Source: Bacteriovoracales bacterium
GTDB lineage: Bacteria; Bdellovibrionota; Bacteriovoracia; Bacteriovoracales; Bacteriovoracaceae
Direction of reading: 5' to 3'
NCBI GenBank assembly: GCA_030149295.1
Contig: JASBRV010000084.1
Location: 1 to 64,000 of the forward strand
DNA length: 64,000 nucleotides
Shown: positions 25,801-35,050 of the stretch, piece after piece
Layout: the number at the start of each line of letters is the position of its first letter
Position numbering within the stretch: the stretch's first letter is position 1
Program-made: the position numbers and the translations under genes
Notes under the pieces: model-generated
Seen by the model: only the letters and a program-made list of their open reading frames with translations
What the model was told of the DNA's origin: nothing
Databases searched by the model: none

Positions 25801-26672
25801 GAGCGAAGACTAACCTCTCCGCTCTTCCAATGAAGGTCCATTTGGGGAAAGGGTATTTCGATTCCCTTTTCCTTAAAACCTTCAAAAATCATAAATCGTA
25901 GGTCTGATAAGATCCCTTCATAAAACCACAGATCAGATATCCAAACAGTTAAAACGAAGTCTAAAGAGGAATTACCAAAATCCTTAAAAAAGACCTTGGG
26001 TCCGGGGTTTTTTAAAACACTGTCGTGTTCAGTGGCAACCCTCATTAAAACCTCTTCTACAAGTTTTGGATCAGTCCCGTAGGAAACTCCCACCTTAACG
26101 TGATGGCGGATCTTATCCCCAGAAAGAGTCTCATTCACTACCTGCTCAGAAATAAACTGAGAATTGGGGACAATGATAGATATATCATCACGGGTGTTTA
26201 TTAAGGTAGAGCGCGCGCCTATGGTAAGAACCTTGCCATTAACACCCTTGACTTCAACAAAGTCTCCTACCTTAATAGGTCGTTCTAAAAGAATAATGAG
26301 ACCTGAGATAAAATTTTGAGTAATATTTTGCAGGCCAAAACCCACACCAACCATTAAGACGGCACCTACAGCAGCGAGAGAACTGGTTTTAATACCGATA
26401 GTATCTAAGGCAACAAAACCTCCAATGATCAAGACTGTATAACGAGTAAATCGTTTAATACTGTCTTTTACGCCACTATCAATATCTCTTCTATCAGCAA
26501 GAAGTCTTCCCACTCCCCTTTCGGCATAACGGGAAACCAAAAGTGTAAAATAAAAAATGGCCCCGCTAGTTATCAGGGACATGAGGCTAATTTTATGCCC
26601 ACTAATTTCAAAAAGAGTAAATCGTAAAACGGACCAAATATCTTCCAAAATTGTCATCGTATCAGCACTCAT
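25797..26672 (-). CDS. MscS-family mechanosensitive channel
   Basis: The 291-aa protein has three membrane segments. The pore-lining helix and beta domain are typical: G-V-G-F-G-L-Q-N-I-T-Q-N-F-I-S-G, E-R-P-I-K-V-G-D-F-V-E-V, I-G-A-R-S-T-L-I-N-T-R-D and I-V-P-N-S-Q-F-I. A Q-M-D-L-H-W segment ends the C-terminal domain. It probably releases solutes on hypo-osmotic shock. It is translationally coupled to the methyltransferase upstream (4-nt overlap). Confidence 0.93.
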   Translation of the reverse strand: MSADTMTILEDIWSVLRFTLFEISGHKISLMSLITSGAIFYFTLLVSRYAERGVGRLLADRRDIDSGVKDSIKRFTRYTVLIIGGFVALDTIGIKTSSLAAVGAVLMVGVGFGLQNITQNFISGLIILLERPIKVGDFVEVKGVNGKVLTIGARSTLINTRDDISIIVPNSQFISEQVVNETLSGDKIRHHVKVGVSYGTDPKLVEEVLMRVATEHDSVLKNPGPKVFFKDFGNSSLDFVLTVWISDLWFYEGILSDLRFMIFEGFKEKGIEIPFPQMDLHWKSGEVSLRS

Positions 26673-27400
26673 TCTGATATTCCTTTATTTTTAGTGTTAG
26701 GCCTTTTAAGAGTGAACCTTAAACATTCCGGATCACCTGTCATGGGCTCACTACGTTTATTACCAGGAATCATTTTTATTGATGCCTGACAGACAAAAAA
26801 TTCTATCTCAAAACCACAATTTTTAAAAAGGTCTTCCCACTCTCTCGCTTCCAAAATGGTTCTTATGGGAATGGATCCTTGAAAAAGAACCCTCTTATCA
26901 AAGTCAAAATAGAGGTCACTATCAAAGGAAATATTCTTATGAAGAGTCATGACCTCACCAATAAAGCGACCACCTGGCCTAAGAGATTGAAGGATATGGC
27001 CGAGGACCGTAAACACCTCTGGCAAAGAGCATAGGGAGTGAAGAAAATGGCCATCAAGAAGAATCTGATAAGGCCCGTAAGGTATCCCTTTAGTGAGATC
27101 TGCTTGGTGGTAATGACACCGCCCCCATGAGTTTGCCCTATCAATGGCAACATCTGACAAATCAAAGCCCCAAAGGTCACTCTTATTTTCAATACCCGGT
27201 AATAGTTCTTCTTCAAAGAGACTTTTTTCGCCACAGCCTAATTCGGCCCAAGCACCATCAACTAGAGAATCTTTTAGCCATTGATTGATAGGCTCTTTTT
27301 TTAAGAAGCTCGATAAACTGGGATTTGAAAGGCCTCGATTTAGACCATTTCTTTGTCTGTATTGCGCGTTGACTCTTTCAACTTTTTCATTAATTTCCAA
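26669..27400 (-). CDS. SAM-dependent methyltransferase
   Basis: The 243-aa protein has a class I methyltransferase core: A-E-L-G-C-G-E-K-S (motif I), W-G-F-D-L-S-D-V-A-I-D-R-A (motif post-I acidic strand) and L-R-P-G-G-R-F-I-G-E-V (motif III). The substrate is unknown. The start is a TTG at 27400 with GGA 6 nt upstream; no ATG is available in this frame nearby, so the exact start is uncertain. It overlaps mscS by 4 nt. Confidence 0.82.
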   Translation of the reverse strand: MEINEKVERVNAQYRQRNGLNRGLSNPSLSSFLKKEPINQWLKDSLVDGAWAELGCGEKSLFEEELLPGIENKSDLWGFDLSDVAIDRANSWGRCHYHQADLTKGIPYGPYQILLDGHFLHSLCSLPEVFTVLGHILQSLRPGGRFIGEVMTLHKNISFDSDLYFDFDKRVLFQGSIPIRTILEAREWEDLFKNCGFEIEFFVCQASIKMIPGNKRSEPMTGDPECLRFTLKRPNTKNKGISE

Positions 27401-27427
27401 AACTTATCCATGTTTAGGCCAAAAAAA

Positions 27428-27463
27428 AGGTGTTTACTTATTTTACGAGTAATAAGTTCACCT
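27428..27463. repeat. Nested inverted repeat upstream of the sigma-54-type box at 27499
   Basis: Inner arms ACTTATT (27436-27442) and AATAAGT (27451-27457) are nested in outer arms AGGTG (27428-27432) and CACCT (27459-27463). The element ends 36 bp before the -24 box, in a position where enhancer-binding proteins often bind. Confidence 0.4.
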
Positions 27464-27498
27464 GTAAAAATTTCTGCTTTGCACAATTGTGAACTGTT

Positions 27499-27515
27499 TT
27501 GGCATAGAGTTTGGA
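27499..27515 (+). promoter_or_regulatory. Sigma-54-like promoter before the 1258-aa protein gene
   Basis: TTGGCATAGAGTTTGGA matches TTGGCAYGRNNNTTGCW with two mismatches (G to A at the eighth base, GC to GG at -12). The GG-N10-G spacing is kept. The predicted leader of about 120 nt can form a stem with arms ATACATT (27544-27550) and AATGTAT (27581-27587) enclosing two GGA triplets, and a second stem at 27604-27622. Confidence 0.4.
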
Positions 27516-27644
27516 ATAGAACCAAGTAGAACAACGCAAACCTATACATTGGACGTATTTTGGAGCCGTTTCAACCCTGAAATGTATCCAAAAAACGTTC
27601 TACCGGTGTCAACCAGGCACCGTTCGGGGAATTGAGGAGAAACC

Positions 27645-30600
27645 ATGAAGAAGATGACACCATTAATGTTAGCTACCATGATGCTTGCACCAGCGATCTT
27701 AATTGATCAGGCAAAAGCAAGAACTGGAGCCGATCGTAGAGAAGAAGAAAGAAGGCAAAGGGAGGGTCGCGGTGATAATCGAAGACCTGGAAGAGATGTT
27801 GATCTCCCATTTGGCCAAAGAGGAAACCTCGTTGGTGAAAGAGATTTCGGAGATTGGGATCGCAGCTACATTGGTGTAAGAAGCTTTAAACTCATTGACG
27901 ACCCCGAGTTCAATAGAATTTCAAGCGACGCCACCACAAAAATTAAAGAACTTCTTGGTGCGACAAAAAGACTTGATGACAAAGAAAAAGTTGTCACGGC
28001 CACTAAAAAGAAAGTCACAGATATAGAAAAAGAAATTGGTAAACTCTCTCAAGAAATTGTTGAGGCCATAGGCACGAAAACAAAAACAGAAGCCCAGCTT
28101 CCAAGCTTAACTAATCAAGTCACCAATGCCACTAATCAAAAGAACCTGGCCCAAAATACTTTTGATTCGACTAAAGAGGATCTTGATGCCGTTAATGCGG
28201 CCATCGAGACAGCAGAAGGTAACTTAGAAACAGTTAAGGCCGAATGTCAGGAAGCTCCTGCTGATAATTGTGAGAGAAGAATTAATAGAGCCACTAATAG
28301 ACTCAATAACGCCAAAGCGAAAAAACCTCAGGCGCAAACTCTCTTTAATACCGCCAAAGGAAATTTACAAAGAGCGACCAAGAACTTAGAGGCAAGAGAG
28401 AAGAAATTAGCTGATGCTAAGGCCCTTATCGCAAAAATAACATCAGAAAATGCACAAAGATCAACAAAGATTGACTCTCAAAAAGGTAAGCTTGCTAGCG
28501 CAAAAGTAGCCCAGCAAAAGGCCATCAATGAACTTGAGCCCATTAAGAAGGCCTACATAAGAACTCTTATGCAAAGAAACGATGCCGTTGCTCGTAAGAA
28601 CGTGATGAAAGGAAGACTGATAGAAGAAATCATGAAGCTCAATCGCCGAGGAGGAATTGTTGGCGAGGAAGCAGGAAGTATTGACGGTGATTACTACGCC
28701 GAGTCTATTGGTGTCTCTGAAGGGATGCGTGATGGCGATGCTGAAGGGACAAGAACCGGTACCAGAGATGGACAAAACTCTGCCTATAATAGAGGCCTTG
28801 GCCAGGGTGAGATTGAAGGAAGGGCCGATGCTGAAACCAGAGGTTTGGCAGATGGAACTAAACTTGGTACCGATCAAGCAAATACACAGGCAGGAAGTGA
28901 TCAAGGAACAATTGATGGCACCCAAAACGCCAGAAATTCAAATGCTGCCGAAGTCGGCAGCAATCAAGGAGCCAGCGCTGGACTTGATCGTGCCGTTCGT
29001 GAGGGTAAATCAGCCGGTAACGCTCTAGGTGAGCGACAGGCCATCCAATTTCATGAGACAAAAAGCCTCAATGATCAAAATGCCAATGGAAACTTCGCTG
29101 GCGCCTTCGCGGCTCAAGTACCAAGTTATCCTGGCTTTGATTGTATTCAGGTAGGAAGTAGACGCTATTATCGTGATGATTATGGTTGGAGAGGAAATCG
29201 TCGCTACACCATTGATCACAGAGCTTGTCCTAATTTTAGGCCAGCAAAGCACTCGGAATATGCAAGAACCAACAGACCTATCCTTAAAGAAGCTTTTCTT
29301 GATGGATACCTTAGAGGCTATAGACTTAATCGTCGCGGCCAATTTGTTGAAGCAATTGATCGCTATTACCTCAATGCCTATGACAACTCTCGTGATGCTG
29401 CATACGCAGAATTCTCAAGTCGCAGTTACCCTGAGTACAGAGAAAGAGGCCGTGGTGAAGGCTTTCAAACTGCTTTTAACGCGCGCTACCCTGTCGTCAA
29501 AGAAGAGGCAAGAGTTGAGGCCTACGCCCAAACAATCAATAACCCCAATAGGGATTCTTCACAGTACCGTGACACGTATGCCAGAGTTCAAAGATCAACC
29601 TACAACCGTGTCTATGAACAAATTCGCTCGGCCAATTTTAATCGTGTTGAAGGTGAAACTTTCGCTAATAATATTGAAGAGCAAACAGAGATTTTTAGAA
29701 AAGCTCGTTACGCTGCTGTCGATGCCATTTACAAAAACCATCCTGTAATGAAGTTTGTCTCCTCCTCTATTCACGATGGCGGAATTAATGGAGTCGCCAA
29801 AAATGACGGAGTTTTCCAACCAGGTGAGACGACTCTTCATAATGTGACCCTTATTAACTACGGTGATAAGCCCGCAACAAATGTGATTGTAACAAATGAA
29901 GAGGGAACAAAGATTAAGCTTCCTGCTATTGCTGGCAAATCTAAGGTGACAATTAAAGGGGCAGCGAAAGGATCTGTACCTTCACGTACTCGTATAGGAA
30001 CTCGCCATGAGTCAACCCTTACCGTCTTCTCACCTCTTAGTGCAGAAGCGACAATTCAAGGGCGTCACTATTACGCGAGCTCTACAGGGCGTATGAATCG
30101 TGGTGATAAAAAGAACCAAACGATTCAATACCCTCTTAGTCTTTCTCATTTGAAAACTGAAGGTCAACTTCTTATCAATGAAACCAGCACACTTAAAGTT
30201 GTAGCTAGTAACAACTCTAAAAGAAAATACACTGGTAACCTTAAAATTGAATTGAGTGTTGACTCTCAAACGGGGATTATTACTAGAGAATTTACTGACC
30301 TCAAGGAACTCTCTGGTTCTAAGACCCTTGATAGCGCAAGAGTGCTTGTGGCCAGTGAAAGAGATGTCTACACTCCCCTGACTTTTAGCGCTAAAATCAC
30401 TAAGCAAGGTGTTACCCTAGGAACTTTAAGCTCAGCTTTAACAACTATGGCAAAAGCGCCTTATAGTGAAAAGTCAGGAAAGCCAGTTTTTGTTGCCGAT
30501 TCCTCTAAAAATGCAAGGGATCTCATGCAGGCCATTAGACAAGTTGGAGGTCTCTCAAAAGCTTCGGTCATTGACCTCTCTCTTGGTCGTCTTAACAGAG

Positions 30601-31421
30601 AAGTGTTAACACAAGGCCTTAATAAGAAAATGATGGTTGTTCTTGATGACCTTAGAGGATCAACTGTTAAAGGTGTCGCTTCACTTTTAAAGAAGGCCGA
30701 AGACACCGTCATGCTCTTTGTTGATGAGAGAAACCAAGGAATCAACACCGCTTCAACTTCTGGAGTGCTTAAGAATGCTGCGGTTCTTCCGGTTGTCCTT
30801 AAAGGAAACTCAGAACTCTTTAATCTTCGTTTCACAAATCCCCACCTAGATGGAGTTGATGAAATGACCGTTGTTGCCCAAACAACCCCAAGAGGAATGA
30901 CTGATGCCATAAAGACGCTTCAGGGATTTATGAAAACCAATAATGAATTGGTTTCAGAGGCTGGAAGTGCTCTTAATAAGAACAATGTAAACAACACCAA
31001 TGAAGCCGTTCAAAAGATGATTGCCATGGCCACAGCAGAGATTGTAACTATTAATCAAGCTTACAAGGCCACTAACAATGATCGTTTTGAGGATGTGGTG
31101 AGAGGTGCCAATATGATTTACGTCAAAGTCCTTGATGCCTCTGGCAAGAAGGTTAAGAGAAGTACTCTTAGCAAAAACCTCGCGGCCATGGTCATGTACA
31201 ATGTTGTGGACACAGCACTTGATAAATTTGATCCAGTTGATGATGTCATGTCTCAAGACATTGAGCGCGAAGTAGAAGACCGCCTGCGCGATACCATCAA
31301 AGGAGACGGCTTTTTACGAATCCGCCGTGGTTTAAGAGAAAACCTTAAACGTCACGACGAATCGTTGTACAATCAAATTGATGACAATAAACTTGTACAC
31401 AGTCCATTTAGAATTAATTAA
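27645..31421 (+). CDS. Large exported protein with coiled coil and G/A-x3 repeat region, unknown function
   Basis: The 1258-aa protein has a signal peptide (M-K-K-M-T-P-L-M-L-A...D-Q-A-K-A). A long coiled coil spans about 85-335. Residues about 359-463 form a run in which Gly or Ala recurs every fourth residue (D-G-D-A-E-G-T-R-T-G-T-R-D-G), some 25 times with few slips. An Arg/Tyr-rich region follows, then a beta-rich CARDB-like segment near 710-760 (F-Q-P-G-E-T-T-L-H-N-V-T-L-I-N-Y-G). The C-terminal third holds A-rich and V-V-L-D-D-type strands of unknown fold. I do not recognise the whole protein. GAGGAG lies 5 nt before the ATG. The downstream subtilase-like gene begins inside its 3' end. 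Confidence 0.85.
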   Translation: MKKMTPLMLATMMLAPAILIDQAKARTGADRREEERRQREGRGDNRRPGRDVDLPFGQRGNLVGERDFGDWDRSYIGVRSFKLIDDPEFNRISSDATTKIKELLGATKRLDDKEKVVTATKKKVTDIEKEIGKLSQEIVEAIGTKTKTEAQLPSLTNQVTNATNQKNLAQNTFDSTKEDLDAVNAAIETAEGNLETVKAECQEAPADNCERRINRATNRLNNAKAKKPQAQTLFNTAKGNLQRATKNLEAREKKLADAKALIAKITSENAQRSTKIDSQKGKLASAKVAQQKAINELEPIKKAYIRTLMQRNDAVARKNVMKGRLIEEIMKLNRRGGIVGEEAGSIDGDYYAESIGVSEGMRDGDAEGTRTGTRDGQNSAYNRGLGQGEIEGRADAETRGLADGTKLGTDQANTQAGSDQGTIDGTQNARNSNAAEVGSNQGASAGLDRAVREGKSAGNALGERQAIQFHETKSLNDQNANGNFAGAFAAQVPSYPGFDCIQVGSRRYYRDDYGWRGNRRYTIDHRACPNFRPAKHSEYARTNRPILKEAFLDGYLRGYRLNRRGQFVEAIDRYYLNAYDNSRDAAYAEFSSRSYPEYRERGRGEGFQTAFNARYPVVKEEARVEAYAQTINNPNRDSSQYRDTYARVQRSTYNRVYEQIRSANFNRVEGETFANNIEEQTEIFRKARYAAVDAIYKNHPVMKFVSSSIHDGGINGVAKNDGVFQPGETTLHNVTLINYGDKPATNVIVTNEEGTKIKLPAIAGKSKVTIKGAAKGSVPSRTRIGTRHESTLTVFSPLSAEATIQGRHYYASSTGRMNRGDKKNQTIQYPLSLSHLKTEGQLLINETSTLKVVASNNSKRKYTGNLKIELSVDSQTGIITREFTDLKELSGSKTLDSARVLVASERDVYTPLTFSAKITKQGVTLGTLSSALTTMAKAPYSEKSGKPVFVADSSKNARDLMQAIRQVGGLSKASVIDLSLGRLNREVLTQGLNKKMMVVLDDLRGSTVKGVASLLKKAEDTVMLFVDERNQGINTASTSGVLKNAAVLPVVLKGNSELFNLRFTNPHLDGVDEMTVVAQTTPRGMTDAIKTLQGFMKTNNELVSEAGSALNKNNVNNTNEAVQKMIAMATAEIVTINQAYKATNNDRFEDVVRGANMIYVKVLDASGKKVKRSTLSKNLAAMVMYNVVDTALDKFDPVDDVMSQDIEREVEDRLRDTIKGDGFLRIRRGLRENLKRHDESLYNQIDDNKLVHSPFRIN

Positions 31422-32262
31422 AACCAAACGAAGGGTCCTCTTTATGGGGATCCTTCTTATTTTCATTTCCTGCCTTCAAGCAAAAGAACTCCATATTGCC
31501 CTGCTCGATACCCCCTCCTGCCCCAACCTCATTAGCAAACATAAAAACGTTATTATTAATCCATTGGTAGATCTCACCCAAAGCCATGATTACAAATGTT
31601 ATCAAGGAGCCCTCAATAAGAGGCTTTTTCACGGACATTGGGTATTGGAGAATATTTTAAAAAATATTGAACCCAACTTGAAAATCCGCTTCACTCCCCT
31701 TGTCGTCTTTGACCAAAAGGGAAATCAAAAACTCGATTATTGGAAAAGGGCCTTTGAGCACATTAAGAATCAAAAAGTGGATATGATTATCAGTGCCGCG
31801 GGTTTTCCTTTGATTGATGAAAACCTAAAAAAAGAAGCCACTCAAATAGAAATTCCTCAAATCCCACTCTTCTTGGCAATAGGTCGAAAAAGTCCTTTTC
31901 TCAGAAAGGAGGTCGCCTTATTTCCTCATATTCATAGCACCTGGCAGACATTAACTTTTGGTAGCTACCACAAAGCATTTGATAAAAAGGATCAAGCAAA
32001 ATACGACCTCAACCAATTTTCAAAACCTAAACCAAAGTATCTTTTTCCCTTTGAGGACTTAAGTTCCGCTTACCCTAAACTCAAAGGATCCTCTCTTTCT
32101 GTGGCCTTAGGTCTTAATTTCACCCTTAAAAACTGCTTAAATTCCCTCAATCAAACCAACGCTAAATTACTGAGTAAATCCCTACAAGAGTGCTTAAATA
32201 AGTATGAAAAAAGCATAACCTTTGGAAATAGCCCTTTAAAAGGCCTTATTCTTACCCAGTGA
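31378..32262 (+). CDS. Exported protein resembling a minimal subtilase (S8) domain
   Basis: The 294-aa frame starts at 31378, overlapping the previous gene by 44 nt; an alternative ATG at 31444 has AAGGG 8 nt upstream but cuts off the basic part of the signal sequence (K-T-K-R-R-V-L-F-M-G-I-L-L-I-F). Three segments fall in subtilase order: H-I-A-L-L-D-T (catalytic Asp region), F-H-G-H-W-V-L (HGTH-like His region) and K-G-S-S-L-S-V-A-L-G (GTSxA-like Ser region), with I-I-S-A-A-G-F between. Family S8 peptidases are usually larger and better conserved, so it may be a divergent protease or an inactive relative. Coupling to the 1258-aa protein suggests a processing partner; that is inference. Confidence 0.55.
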   Translation: MMTINLYTVHLELIKTKRRVLFMGILLIFISCLQAKELHIALLDTPSCPNLISKHKNVIINPLVDLTQSHDYKCYQGALNKRLFHGHWVLENILKNIEPNLKIRFTPLVVFDQKGNQKLDYWKRAFEHIKNQKVDMIISAAGFPLIDENLKKEATQIEIPQIPLFLAIGRKSPFLRKEVALFPHIHSTWQTLTFGSYHKAFDKKDQAKYDLNQFSKPKPKYLFPFEDLSSAYPKLKGSSLSVALGLNFTLKNCLNSLNQTNAKLLSKSLQECLNKYEKSITFGNSPLKGLILTQ

Positions 32263-32385
32263 CACATTGATGAGGCACTCTGCCTTCTAAAGCGAATAGT
32301 ATCACCACTAGCATTAACTCCCCGATATTATATACTTAAAGAGAAAACATCCTTTGGGAAAACAGCATTATTGCCAAGAACTCCT

Positions 32386-32391
32386 TATAAT
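32386..32391 (+). promoter_or_regulatory. -10-like TATAAT before the 657-aa protein gene
   Basis: A perfect TATAAT ends 16 nt before the ATG at 32408, so the leader would be about 10 nt and would include AAGG. No good -35 is seen. Confidence 0.35.
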
Positions 32392-32407
32392 GGAGAAAAG
32401 GTAAGTT

Positions 32408-34381
32408 ATGAAAAAGATGACCATCATTCTCCTTTATACTCTTTCATCGATTTGGGCCTATCCATCAACAGGTCTTGATGAAAAAAAGGCGGCGTGCACG
32501 GGAGCTCACCAAAAATGGGATGATAGTCTTAATCGCTGCATGGTCACCCAAGGTGCCGTTGACATGAAAGGCAACACAGATGCGTGTGCTGGCTCTGCCG
32601 ACCCCGAGTCTTGTTATATGAAAGTGGCCGAAAAAGAAACGGGTGTTCAAGAGGGTGATAAGCTTGAATCAAAGAATATTGAATTGGTTGCCAAAGTTGT
32701 TGCAGGTGCCTATGCCATTTTCTCCTTTATTGCAGGTAGTGCTGCATTTGAGCGCTATACAAAGGCTGGCGAAAAAGCAATGAAAGGTACTGGCGTTAAA
32801 AAAGGATGTAAATCTAAAACAGCTTTCCAACTCACTTCAGTTGCTTGGATTGGTGGTGATCTTTTTCTCAAACATCGTGCCAAGAAGAATTTTGAAAAGA
32901 TGGCCGAAGACTATAAAAGCGAAGCCAACAATGAAAACCTAAAAGGTAGCGCGGACAGTTCTTTTCAAGCACAAACAAGAGCTTTCACTTATCTCAGGCA
33001 AGAGCAAGAACAGATAAAAGAACAAGCTGACATGCGTGTTAAACTGCAAATGGTAGCCGCTCTAGGTTTTGGCGTCACCGCAGGCCTTGCGACCTACGAA
33101 CTTTTTAATCCCCTTGCGGCTTGTGGTAGTACTGGTGAAAAAGGCGAGCCTGATGCGGCTGATTCCGATGCGACAGGGACTGAAACGGCTGAAGCACCAG
33201 ATACACCTGCCGATAGTACAGGAGCTGAGGCTGGATCTGCCGGAAAAGATGTCGCCAAAGATGCTGCTCAAGGATTAGATCCAAAGCAAAAGGCTGCTGC
33301 TTCGTTCATGGCCAAGCTGCATAGTTCACCAACCATTCTCACGGGCGCTCTTGTTATGATGGCCATCAATCTCTATCTCATTCACCATGCCAAAGCTGAA
33401 AAAGGTAGAGCCGAAAAAAACATCGCCATGATCGATGAGGCCTTAGAAACTTATAGTCAATTTATGGCAGGCTTTTGCCCGGACGGACGCGAAGATATCA
33501 ACAATGATCGCTGCTATTGCTATAATCCTGATGGCACAAAAAATGAAAATAGAACCAAGTCAGTTATTTGCCAAAACCTCTTCGCGGCCGATGACATCAA
33601 CTACTCTCTTAAAACAGCAAAAATCAAACCTATCGATGAAGGACCTAGGCAAGGTTGTATCACCGTTACCGGACAATTTGATGTGGATTGCAAGTGTCAA
33701 AAGATGATCAATACAACGAGCAAGCAAAACGCTTGTATGAACTCACCAAACAGCGGTCTTTTTACGGGAGGCTTCGGTGCTCAACTTGATGCCCCTTCCA
33801 CCATCAGCACGCTTGGAAGTATGGGTAACGGTGCCAATAAAGCCCTTGGAAGTCTTAATGGGGCAGACCTCGCCAAGAAAGTGGCTAGAAACAAAAAGCT
33901 TCTCGATTCGCTCACGGCGCAAGCCAAGGCCAAGGACCCAAAAGCTAAAACGACAAAAGAAATGGAGGGCATCGCCAAAGACCTCCTGAAAGGAAGCACA
34001 AGCCCGGCTTCCCTCAGCCGAATGAATAATGCCTTTAGCCCAACAGGAAGAGGATTAGGCTCAGTCCCTCAAGGTCTGGACAGCGCACTTAAAAAGGTAG
34101 AATCAAAAGTGAATCTAGATAAAAGTCCCTCTCTCGTCATGGCAAAGTCCGGTAAGGGCACGGTGGGGGCCAACTCTGGGAAAGGATCTGATTTTAAATT
34201 TAAGTGGAACGACACGGCCGCTAGAGAAGGCAATCAGGTGAAAAGTTTTATGGCAAAAGATTATGATTATAAAGGCTCAGATATCGTCGATAACGATAAC
34301 GTGAGTCTTTGGAATGTCATTTCTAAGCGTTATCAAACCAGTGGTCTTAAACGGCTTTTTGGGGAAGAGGAAGAAGAATAA
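32408..34381 (+). CDS. Exported multi-helix protein with C-terminal ISxRY motif, unknown function
   Basis: The 657-aa protein has a signal peptide (M-K-K-M-T-I-I-L-L-Y...I-W-A-Y). Hydrophobic segments lie near residues 90-113, 211-233 and 307-327, with an Asp/Thr/Ala-rich linker at about 245-285. A cysteine-rich stretch (about 355-445) contains C-Y-C-Y, C-K-C and several single cysteines. The C-terminal 160 residues are Lys/Gly/Ser-rich. The last 26 residues carry S-L-W-N-V-I-S-K-R-Y, which resembles the tail of the 655-aa protein at 35582. The protein ends in five glutamates. I know no family for it. The M15 peptidase gene follows after 6 nt. Confidence 0.78.
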   Translation: MKKMTIILLYTLSSIWAYPSTGLDEKKAACTGAHQKWDDSLNRCMVTQGAVDMKGNTDACAGSADPESCYMKVAEKETGVQEGDKLESKNIELVAKVVAGAYAIFSFIAGSAAFERYTKAGEKAMKGTGVKKGCKSKTAFQLTSVAWIGGDLFLKHRAKKNFEKMAEDYKSEANNENLKGSADSSFQAQTRAFTYLRQEQEQIKEQADMRVKLQMVAALGFGVTAGLATYELFNPLAACGSTGEKGEPDAADSDATGTETAEAPDTPADSTGAEAGSAGKDVAKDAAQGLDPKQKAAASFMAKLHSSPTILTGALVMMAINLYLIHHAKAEKGRAEKNIAMIDEALETYSQFMAGFCPDGREDINNDRCYCYNPDGTKNENRTKSVICQNLFAADDINYSLKTAKIKPIDEGPRQGCITVTGQFDVDCKCQKMINTTSKQNACMNSPNSGLFTGGFGAQLDAPSTISTLGSMGNGANKALGSLNGADLAKKVARNKKLLDSLTAQAKAKDPKAKTTKEMEGIAKDLLKGSTSPASLSRMNNAFSPTGRGLGSVPQGLDSALKKVESKVNLDKSPSLVMAKSGKGTVGANSGKGSDFKFKWNDTAAREGNQVKSFMAKDYDYKGSDIVDNDNVSLWNVISKRYQTSGLKRLFGEEEEE

Positions 34382-34387
34382 TCTACT

Positions 34388-35050
34388 ATGCTAAATAAAG
34401 AACTCTTTGGCCTCCAAGCAGCCTATACAAAAGAAACTCTTTTTCTTGATCCAGATACCCACAAAGAATTCCTTCTCTTGCAAGAAAAAGCAAGAGTGAG
34501 TCAAATTGAAATCAAGGTAGCGAGTGGCTTTCGCTCTTTTGAGAGGCAGCTTTCTATTTGGAATGCTAAGGCCATGGGCAAAAGAAAGCTTTTAGATTCA
34601 AATTCAAAAGAGATCAATCCTAAAGAGCTAACACCTAAAGAACTAATCTTTGCCATCCTACGCTGGAGTGCTCTTCCTGGTTTTAGTCGCCATCATTGGG
34701 GTAGTGACTTTGATATTATTGATGCCAACGCACTAGGGCCTGAAGATAGCTTTGAACTCATTCCCAGTGAATATCAAATAGGTGGTGTCTTTGAGAGGCT
34801 CGGTCAATGGCTCAATCAATACTTGGATTCACCTTTTTACAGACCCTATGAATTGGATCACGGAGGAGTTGCACCCGAGCCATGGCATATCAGCTACAGA
34901 CCCATTAGTGAAAAACGAATGAAGGAACTATCCTTTGAGGAAGGACTTGAGTTTCTAAAAAGTAATCATTGTAAAGATTTAGCTTACAGCGATACTGTCA
35001 TTGATAATTTTAAAGAGATTTACGAGAGATTTGTCATTCCAACCGCATGA
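34388..35050 (+). CDS. M15-family D-alanyl-D-alanine carboxypeptidase (VanY-like)
   Basis: The 220-aa protein shows the M15B zinc-site motifs: S-G-F-R-S-F-E-R-Q, S-R-H-H-W-G-S-D-F-D (SxHxxGxAxD type) and E-P-W-H-I-S-Y (ExWH), with the zinc ligands His, Asp and His and the catalytic Glu in place. It probably trims peptidoglycan stem peptides. No signal peptide is seen, so its location is unclear. It lies 6 nt after the 657-aa protein gene and is probably co-transcribed. It converges with the thioesterase gene, with a 31-bp overlap. Confidence 0.9.
   Translation: MLNKELFGLQAAYTKETLFLDPDTHKEFLLLQEKARVSQIEIKVASGFRSFERQLSIWNAKAMGKRKLLDSNSKEINPKELTPKELIFAILRWSALPGFSRHHWGSDFDIIDANALGPEDSFELIPSEYQIGGVFERLGQWLNQYLDSPFYRPYELDHGGVAPEPWHISYRPISEKRMKELSFEEGLEFLKSNHCKDLAYSDTVIDNFKEIYERFVIPTA

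Noticed and set aside
27340-27549. 69-aa minus-strand frame over the methyltransferase start
   Set aside because: It overlaps the sigma-54-like box and inverted repeat and shares no motif; the methyltransferase frame has clear SAM motifs.
32273-32289. Sigma-54-like GGCAC box before the 657-aa protein gene
   Set aside because: Spacing is right but the -12 element reads TC and several other positions differ; a TATAAT nearer the gene is a better candidate.
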